Below, piece by piece: positions 13,806-18,652 of a DNA stretch of 18,652 nt. This DNA comes from Planctomycetota bacterium. Lineage in GTDB: Bacteria > Planctomycetota > PUPC01 > DSUN01. The stretch spans positions 1 to 18,652 of the forward strand of contig VGYW01000136.1 in assembly GCA_016872875.1 (NCBI GenBank). Reading direction: 5' to 3'. Below the pieces are notes generated by a model, which did not search any database, had not been told where the DNA came from, and saw nothing but the letters and a program-made list of their open reading frames with translations. Within the stretch, counting starts at the first letter, position 1; each line of letters opens with the position of its first letter. The position numbers and the translations under genes are program-made.

Positions 13806-14237
13806 ATGAGCGACGCCGATTGCATCTTCTGCAAGATCATCGCGGGCCAGGTGCCCTCGGAGCGCGTCTACGAGGATGACGCGGTGGTGGCGTTCCTCGA
13901 CATCGCGCCGCTCGCCCCCGGGCACACCCTGGTGGTGCCGAAGCACCATTGCGTGAACCTGCTCGACGCGCCCCACGGGGCGCTGGCCGCAATCATGGCC
14001 GCCGCGCCCACGGTCGCTCGCGCGGTCCTCAAGGCCACGGGCGCCGAGGGCTTCAGCTTCGTCCAGTTCAACGGCGCCTGCGCCGGCCAGGTGGTCATGC
14101 ACCTGCACTTCCACGTCGTGCCGCGTCGGGCGGGCGACGGCGTGAGCTTCCGCTGGCGCCAGGGCGAGTACCAGCCGGGCGAGATGGCGGCCCTCGGCGC
14201 GCGCCTGCGGGACGCGCTCGGCTCGGAGGCCGTCTGA
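13806..14237 (+). CDS. HIT-family nucleotide-binding hydrolase (Hint-type)
   Basis: A 143-residue histidine-triad protein. The triad is H99-x-H101-x-H103 in VVMHLHFHVVPR, the catalytic part that hydrolyses nucleoside phosphoramidates or AMP-linked substrates in Hint enzymes. The N-terminal CIFCKII with C6 and C9, plus H48, gives the zinc site seen in many bacterial members. ATG 13806 has GGAGG 9 nt upstream; the in-frame GTG at 13791 would begin inside that region. The stop overlaps the next gene's ATG by one base (TGATG), so translation is coupled to the histidine kinase. The physiological substrate is unknown, as for most Hint proteins. Confidence 0.9.
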   Translation: MSDADCIFCKIIAGQVPSERVYEDDAVVAFLDIAPLAPGHTLVVPKHHCVNLLDAPHGALAAIMAAAPTVARAVLKATGAEGFSFVQFNGACAGQVVMHLHFHVVPRRAGDGVSFRWRQGEYQPGEMAALGARLRDALGSEAV

Positions 14238-15580
14238 TGCGTTCCAGAATGTGGTCGCTTCAGCGCAATCTGTTCGTCGCGCTCCTGGTCATGATGACCC
14301 TCCTGCCGCTAGTCGTCTACCTCTACTCGCGCGAGCAGGGCCGCGCGGAGGCCGCCCAACGCCTGTGGGTCTACGTCGAGCGCAGCGTGAGTCGGGCGCT
14401 CGACATTCGCGGGGCGCTCGAGCCGGTCATCGAGAAGGCAGGCCCGCGCTCCGACGCCGTCCAGGCCGCCATGGAGCGCTCCGTGGGCGGCGACCCGCCC
14501 ATCGCCTACCTCCAGCTTGCCGGCCTCTCGCGCCAGGTGCTCAACTCGACCTCGGGCGCGCCGCAGCGCGACCAGGTGCCCGCTGAGACGCGCCCCGCGG
14601 CGGCCGACGAGCTCGTCCAGGCTCTCCGCCGCGGCGGCAGCCATGCCGCGCCCGAGTACACCATCGGACTCCGGCTCGGCAAGCAGGAGCGCGGCCACCT
14701 CCTCGTCGGCCTCTCGGCCAACGCCTTCGAGGAACAGCTCCGCCAGTTCCACGAGCCCCTCGGCTGGTCCTCAGTCCAGATCACCATCATCTGCGTCGCC
14801 ATCCTCGCAGTCTTCTCGGCCTACATCGTCTTCCTCCACGAGCGGGCGCGGGCGCTCGCCGCGCACCTCCAGGAAGAGAGCCGCCTGGCCTACGTGGGCA
14901 CCCTCGCCGCCAGCATCGCACACGAGGTCCGAAACCCGCTCAGCTCCGTCAAGATGAACGTCCAGATGATGGAGAAGCGCCTGGGCGACCTCGACCCCGC
15001 CCAGGCCGACTACTTCAGGAGCAAGGTCGAGCGCATCAAGGGCGAGGTCGAGCGCCTCGAGGACTCCGTGAGCCACTTCCTCGCCTTCTCGCGGCCGACT
15101 GCCCTGCGGCTCGAGCTCGTGAAGCTCAGCGACGTGGCCGACAACGTGCTGGAACTCCTCCAGCCCCAGTGCCAGGCCAAGGGCATCCAGCTCGTCCGCC
15201 GCTACGCCCGCGACCTCCCGCCCGTCGAGCTCGACCCCCGCCAGATCATCCAGGCCATCCAGAACCTCGTCCTCAACGCCGCCCAGGCCCTCGGCAAGGG
15301 CGGCACCATCACCGTCAGCACCGCGCCGACGGCCGACGGCGTCGCCCTCTCCGTCGCCGACAGCGGCCCCGGCATCCCCAAGGAAATCCAGCCCCACATC
15401 TTCGAGGTCTTTTTCACCACCCGCGAGGGCGGCACGGGGCTGGGCCTCAACATCGTCACCCGCATCGTCGAGGAGCACCACGGCAAGCTCACGCTTGAGA
15501 GCGAGCCGGGCAAGGGCGCCACCTTCCGTATCGAGCTCCCGCGCACCGCCCCGAAGCCGGGCGCCGTCACCGCGCAATAG
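14237..15580 (+). CDS. Membrane sensor histidine kinase without adjacent response regulator
   Basis: A 447-residue kinase with membrane spans at about 10-30 and 180-200 enclosing a roughly 150-residue outer sensor region with no recognised domain. The cytoplasmic part has the phospho-accepting H229 in ASIAHEVRNPLSSVKMN, the N box QAIQNLVLNAAQAL (339-352), the G1 motif DSGPGI, the F box VFFTTREGG and the G2 motif GTGLGLNIV. All catalytic motifs are intact, and the type (HEVRNPLSS, no HAMP seen) resembles NtrB/ZraS-like kinases. No response regulator is present on either side in the window. The 3' end overlaps the convergent PHP gene by 14 bp. Confidence 0.9.
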   Translation: MRSRMWSLQRNLFVALLVMMTLLPLVVYLYSREQGRAEAAQRLWVYVERSVSRALDIRGALEPVIEKAGPRSDAVQAAMERSVGGDPPIAYLQLAGLSRQVLNSTSGAPQRDQVPAETRPAAADELVQALRRGGSHAAPEYTIGLRLGKQERGHLLVGLSANAFEEQLRQFHEPLGWSSVQITIICVAILAVFSAYIVFLHERARALAAHLQEESRLAYVGTLAASIAHEVRNPLSSVKMNVQMMEKRLGDLDPAQADYFRSKVERIKGEVERLEDSVSHFLAFSRPTALRLELVKLSDVADNVLELLQPQCQAKGIQLVRRYARDLPPVELDPRQIIQAIQNLVLNAAQALGKGGTITVSTAPTADGVALSVADSGPGIPKEIQPHIFEVFFTTREGGTGLGLNIVTRIVEEHHGKLTLESEPGKGATFRIELPRTAPKPGAVTAQ

Positions 15581-16931
15581 CGGCTCCCAGAAGCTCGTCC
15601 GGGCCGACGTCGGCAGGCAAGCATGAGAGCCGCTCCCTCGCGCGGCGGGGCGGGAAGGCGCTGCGGCCGGCCTCGAGGTAGAAGGCGTTGGCACGGGCGC
15701 GGTCGCCGCGGAAGGTCTCGCGCGCCCAGGGGCTCAGGAGGCCCTTGCCACAGGCACGCTGAAGGAGGGTGTGGGCGTAGAGGATGTAGGCGCCGTCGCG
15801 GAAGTCCGCCGCGTAGGGCCGAAGCTCGGGCGCGTCGAAGGTGTCCACGAACTTCTGACCGTAGTTGTTCATCTCGGTGCCGATGGAGAAGGGGAGGTGG
15901 CGCTTGCGGGCGGCGGCCACGATCTCGGCCAGCTTCCGGGTCTTGTGCTGCTTCTCGCCGGGGTCGGACAGGTTCCAGTTCCGGTCGGGGATGATGTTGA
16001 GCACGGGGCAGCCCATCCCCAGGAACCAGTCGAGCAAGGCGTCGGGATCGGCTTCGCCGCGGCGGGTGCCGTCGAGCCACGTCGCGCACGGGAGGGCGTC
16101 AACGTCGCGGACCATCTTCACCACGTCCTCAATCCGCGGGAACTTCGCGGGGTCGGGCGGCATGTAGCCCGGGCCGCCTTTCTTCATCAGCCGCGAGCGG
16201 ATGGCGGTGCGGAACTTCGCCGTGTCGCCGAGGAGCTTCCTCACCTCTTCCTTGCTGAGGCCGGTTCGCTCTGACCAGTAGGCGGCCAACCGGCCCTCAT
16301 CGGGGAACATCGCGCGGGCCTTGGTGTCGAGCACGGCGAGCATGTGCCGCTCGGTCGCGTTGCCTGAGGGGGTGAGGGGCAGCACGTCGGCCTCGTAGTC
16401 CACCTCCATCGGAGCGATGGTGGGGCGGAGGCGGTCGAGCATCTCCTCGTTGCGTGCCCGCGCCCCGGCCCGCATCGCGTCGAGGCAGGCGGCGGCAGGC
16501 GTGCCCGGCTCGGGCAGCCGCGTGAAGCCCGTGCCCATGAAGTAGAGGATGCCCGGCTCGCCGGGCGAGCTGAACTCCCAGTCGGGGAACTCGGGGGCGA
16601 AGACGCGGGTCTCCAGGGCGACGTTGGTGCGCACGCCCAGCACTTCGCCCGCCTCGAGCATCTCGTCCATCGCGTCCAGAACGTCGAAGTCAACGGAGCC
16701 TGCCACGTCCAGCCCCGCCTTCTTCGCCTCCCACACGATGCGCGAGGGCGACCAGTCCCGGTAGTGGAAGGAGAAGAAGGTGTGGAAATGGACGTTCACC
16801 GCGCCGGTGAGGGGCGGAACCGCCATCCTTCCCGCCCTGATCAGCTCCGCAAGGTCCGCCACCGCCGCCAGGCGCTCCTGGAGGCTGAAGCTGTCCAGCC
16901 TGCTCTCCAGTTCCCCGATCGTTCCGGCCAC
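15567..16931 (-). CDS. PHP-domain metal-dependent phosphoesterase-like protein with altered motif
   Basis: A 454-residue protein. After a 45-residue helical lead comes NVHFHTFFSFHYRDWSPSR (46-64), the first PHP metal motif (H48, H50). The second motif, usually T-D-H, is replaced by SVDFDVLDAMDE (79-90), that is Phe where the metal-binding His is expected. ALETRVF (105-111) carries the next acidic ligand, E107. Later blocks IIPDRNWNL and IGTEMNNYGQKF are conserved-looking but I cannot assign them. PHP enzymes cleave phosphoester bonds of small molecules or DNA ends; this subfamily's substrate is unknown to me. The GTG start at 16931 has AAAGGA 9 nt upstream. The gene follows the ADP-ribosylglycohydrolase gene after 30 nt, probably one operon. 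Confidence 0.72.
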   Translation of the reverse strand: MAGTIGELESRLDSFSLQERLAAVADLAELIRAGRMAVPPLTGAVNVHFHTFFSFHYRDWSPSRIVWEAKKAGLDVAGSVDFDVLDAMDEMLEAGEVLGVRTNVALETRVFAPEFPDWEFSSPGEPGILYFMGTGFTRLPEPGTPAAACLDAMRAGARARNEEMLDRLRPTIAPMEVDYEADVLPLTPSGNATERHMLAVLDTKARAMFPDEGRLAAYWSERTGLSKEEVRKLLGDTAKFRTAIRSRLMKKGGPGYMPPDPAKFPRIEDVVKMVRDVDALPCATWLDGTRRGEADPDALLDWFLGMGCPVLNIIPDRNWNLSDPGEKQHKTRKLAEIVAAARKRHLPFSIGTEMNNYGQKFVDTFDAPELRPYAADFRDGAYILYAHTLLQRACGKGLLSPWARETFRGDRARANAFYLEAGRSAFPPRRARERLSCLPADVGPDELLGAAIAR

Positions 16932-16934
16932 TCC

Positions 16935-16957
16935 TTCGTATCCTTTCGTGTCTTTCG
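16935..16957 (-). repeat. Short-unit array forming the ribosome-binding region of the PHP gene
   Basis: On the minus strand, CGAAAG-type units begin at 16957, 16948 and 16938 (period 9-10). The second contains AAAGGA, the SD of the PHP start. This is a small version of the short-unit arrays in the other gaps. Confidence 0.5.
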
Positions 16958-16961
16958 CGGG

Positions 16962-18323
16962 CTACTTCCGAATCTTCTTGCACAGGTCAAAGGTGTCGCG
17001 GGCAATCTTCGTAATCTCCACGCTCTCGTGGCCTTTGAGGCTGGTTTTCAGTGTGTTGTGGAGCTTGGCGGTCCACTTGGCGGGGAGTGCCTTCACGCCC
17101 AGCATCATGCCCATGATCGAGCCGACGGTTGCCCCGTTGCAGTCGGTGTCGAAGCAGGGCTGGACGGCGCGGCAGACGCTCTTGCCGAAGTCGCCATCGC
17201 CCCAGAGGAGCGCGGCGGCGCAGATGGCGGCGTTGGAGTTCGTGTGGCACCAGTCGTGGCCGACCTTTTCGTCCCACTTGCGGTGGACCTTCACCACGGC
17301 GTCGTCGTAGCTCAGGCCGGCCCGATACCAATCGCAGACCTCTGCGATGTCGCGGTGGAGGCGGCTGGTCTTGGGGATTTCGCTCAGCCCGACCTTCACG
17401 AGGGCCAGCGGGTCGCAGCAGTAGGGCGCAGCGGCGATCATCGCGGCCATCAGCATCTCGCCGTAGATGCCGTTCTTGACGTGGGAGATGGAGGCGTCGC
17501 GCCAGGCGAACTCGGCGGCGCGCTCGGGGTTGCCGACGTTCACATAGCCGAAGGCGTCGGCGCGAATCTGCGCGCCGATCCACTCGCGGAACGGGTTGCG
17601 GAAGCTGGCGGAGGCGGGCGGCTGCACCTGGAGGGCGAAGTTGCGGTAGGCCACCCGCTCCGCCGTGCAGGTGGCCAGCAGCGGCAGGTTGCCCAGCCAG
17701 AACTGCGCCACGTCCGCTGGCGTGAAGTCCGCTCCGCACTGCTTCACGATCAGGTAGCCGGTCGTCGTGTAGTTCGTGTCGTCGTCAATCGGCATGTGGT
17801 CAATGTCGTCGCACCAGGCGCGGCGCATCAGGTGAGGGAATTGCTTGGCGGCCTTGCCCTTGACGCCGAAGCGGATGTAGTTGCTCACGGGGAACTGGCC
17901 CGTGAGCTTCAGGAACGGCCAGAGGTCGTGGGTCCTCACCCCCTCGCAGGGTTTTCCGAGCAGGCAGCCGACGCACCGCCCCAGCCACGCCCCCGTGATG
18001 CGGTCGAGGAGGGCGGCGTCGGTGAGCCTCTTGCTGAATCGCCTCGGGCCGCTCGGACGCAGCCTTCGGATGCCCTCCAGGTCCGACGGCTCGTCGAACT
18101 CGTAGCCCTTGCGCATCGGGAGCCTTTGCGCCGCGTCGAGGAGTGCCGCCGCCCTCACCTGGTTCTCGGGCAGGGCGAGCCTCTCATCGCCGAGTGCTGC
18201 AAGCTGCTCGGCCCTCCGTTTCAGCCGCGACGCCTCCCGCCCCTCCTCCTCGAGCTCTCGCAGCTCCGTGCGGAGGTCCCCCGACGAAACCCACAGCCAC
18301 ACATTCCTCAGCTCCTTTGCCAT
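16962..18323 (-). CDS. ADP-ribosylglycohydrolase (ARH/DraG family)
   Basis: A 453-residue hydrolase of the ARH family, which removes ADP-ribose from proteins or small molecules with two Mg ions. Visible: ITGAWLGRCVGCLLGKPCEG (109-128), the family's first glycine block; IDDDTNYT (179-186), the N-terminal metal motif (usually DDT); and FDTDCNGATVGSIMGMMLG (391-409), the C-terminal D.D...A..G metal motif with D392 and D394. The cysteine at 395 is where Thr or Ser is usual. An N-terminal extension of about 100 residues is charged and helical (ELRELEEEGREASRLKRRAE) and not part of the fold. ATG 18323 follows GGGGAA, and a promoter lies at 18355-18382. First gene of an operon with the PHP gene. Confidence 0.88.
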   Translation of the reverse strand: MAKELRNVWLWVSSGDLRTELRELEEEGREASRLKRRAEQLAALGDERLALPENQVRAAALLDAAQRLPMRKGYEFDEPSDLEGIRRLRPSGPRRFSKRLTDAALLDRITGAWLGRCVGCLLGKPCEGVRTHDLWPFLKLTGQFPVSNYIRFGVKGKAAKQFPHLMRRAWCDDIDHMPIDDDTNYTTTGYLIVKQCGADFTPADVAQFWLGNLPLLATCTAERVAYRNFALQVQPPASASFRNPFREWIGAQIRADAFGYVNVGNPERAAEFAWRDASISHVKNGIYGEMLMAAMIAAAPYCCDPLALVKVGLSEIPKTSRLHRDIAEVCDWYRAGLSYDDAVVKVHRKWDEKVGHDWCHTNSNAAICAAALLWGDGDFGKSVCRAVQPCFDTDCNGATVGSIMGMMLGVKALPAKWTAKLHNTLKTSLKGHESVEITKIARDTFDLCKKIRK

Positions 18324-18354
18324 TGTCTTCCCCTATAGCACAGAAACCCCTCGT

Positions 18355-18382
18355 ATTGTCGCCATTTCTGATGTCGTGTCAA
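18355..18382 (-). promoter_or_regulatory. Promoter of the ADP-ribosylglycohydrolase-PHP operon
   Basis: On the minus strand TTGACA (18382-18377), perfect, a 16-nt spacer, then GACAAT (18360-18355), 4 of 6 to the -10. RNA would start near 18348, about 25 nt before the ATG. Confidence 0.5.
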
Positions 18383-18549
18383 CATGCGCTTGATGTGAGC
18401 GAGGCGGTTGCTCTGTGGGCAAGTGACGGAGCGGGTAGGAGTTGCGAGAGGGCCGGAAGGGGCGGTCCCCCAACGGTTGGGCGCGCGGGGCGGTTTCAGG
18501 GGCTTCCAGGAGTTTTTCCTCGCTTTTTGACGATTTTTCGACCACTTTT
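18383..18549. other. Gene-free divergent gap with small hairpin and phased T-tracts
   Basis: No gene is seen in this stretch. CCCAAC and GTTGGG around one base (18469-18481) form a small inverted repeat. T-tracts at 18513-18517, 18524-18528, 18534-18538 and 18546-18549 start 11, 10 and 12 bp apart, in phase with the helix, directly upstream of the promoter at 18553. Such phasing is known to bend DNA. Confidence 0.6.
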
Positions 18550-18552
18550 CTC

Positions 18553-18582
18553 TTGACGCGGGGATATGTTGCTGTGTATAAT
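18553..18582 (+). promoter_or_regulatory. Strong sigma-70 promoter reading out of the window
   Basis: TTGACG (18553-18558), 5 of 6, an 18-nt spacer, then TATAAT (18577-18582), a perfect -10. It is the best promoter in the window. RNA would start near 18589. Confidence 0.75.
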
Positions 18583-18633
18583 ACGCCTCACGTGCGACCG
18601 TGCTCTTTCTCTCCTCGCTGCCGGAGGTTGGCG

Positions 18634-18652
18634 ATGCGGGTAAGGCTCTCAA
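18634..18652 (+). CDS. Start of an unidentified gene, cut by the window end
   Basis: ATG 18634 is preceded by GGAGG (18623-18627) at 6 nt and lies about 45 nt after the predicted RNA start of the strong promoter. Only six codons are inside the window (MRVRLS), so nothing can be said about the product. The start is judged by SD and promoter position only. Confidence 0.5.

Noticed and set aside
13949..14236. Upstream extension of the histidine kinase frame
   Set aside because: The added residues are an out-of-frame reading of the HIT gene. ATG 14237 directly precedes the first membrane span.
16764..18338. A 524-codon open frame on the plus strand
   Set aside because: Antisense to the PHP and ADP-ribosylglycohydrolase genes, both of which have clear family motifs; composition is that of a shadow frame.
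18308..18652. A 114-codon minus-strand open frame at the right end
   Set aside because: It crosses the strong plus-strand promoter and the T-tracts, has no SD or domain, and overlaps the hydrolase start.
1..18652. tRNA, rRNA, transposase or phage genes
   Set aside because: None of their typical sequences or protein motifs were seen on either strand by reading; a covariance-model search was not possible here.

Overview
The window is high-GC bacterial DNA with dense coding, ATGA-type start/stop overlaps and recognisable Shine-Dalgarno (SD) sites. Several promoters look like canonical sigma-70 sites, most with 17-bp spacers. A membrane Ser/Thr kinase fused to a beta-helix domain, an ECF sigma/zinc anti-sigma pair and an ADP-ribosylglycohydrolase suggest a planctomycete or a relative in the PVC group. 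That placement is inference from gene style; there is no rRNA or other marker gene in the window to settle it.

Left part (1-5900), mostly sugar-phosphate metabolism with an accessory insert. On the minus strand: an FAD glycerol-3-phosphate dehydrogenase cut by the window edge, a ParE/RelE-type toxin-antitoxin pair, a VapBC-type pair, then an FGGY carbohydrate kinase. The VapBC pair lies between the intact kinase and a diverged duplicate of the kinase's last ~38 codons. A phosphomannose-isomerase-like cupin enzyme is divergent from the kinase. A hairpin made of a heptamer repeated every 10 bp sits between their two promoters.

Middle (5900-13600). rsmD is convergent with the isomerase gene. 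Then come an ECF sigma factor, a zinc-finger anti-sigma factor and a multi-pass membrane protein, all coupled by 4-nt overlaps. Next, behind its own strong promoter, is a 1127-residue membrane Ser/Thr kinase with degenerate catalytic motifs and a C-terminal beta-helix. tilS follows 10 nt later.

Right part (13600-18652). A HIT-family hydrolase gene is coupled to an orphan sensor histidine kinase gene. Convergent with it is a two-gene operon: an ADP-ribosylglycohydrolase followed by a PHP-domain protein with an altered metal motif. At the far right a strong promoter with phased T-tracts upstream points out of the window into a gene of which only the start is present.

The most unusual large-scale pattern is in the intergenic spaces. 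At least five carry arrays of short units, each with its own unit and period (7, 9, 10 or about 6 bp), and at least four of the arrays are inverted so that they can fold into hairpins. Two of them (8585-8699 and 13607-13702) are copies of one family, and one of these has supplied the poly-serine end of a protein. I see no CRISPR array, transposase, tRNA, rRNA or clear defence system.
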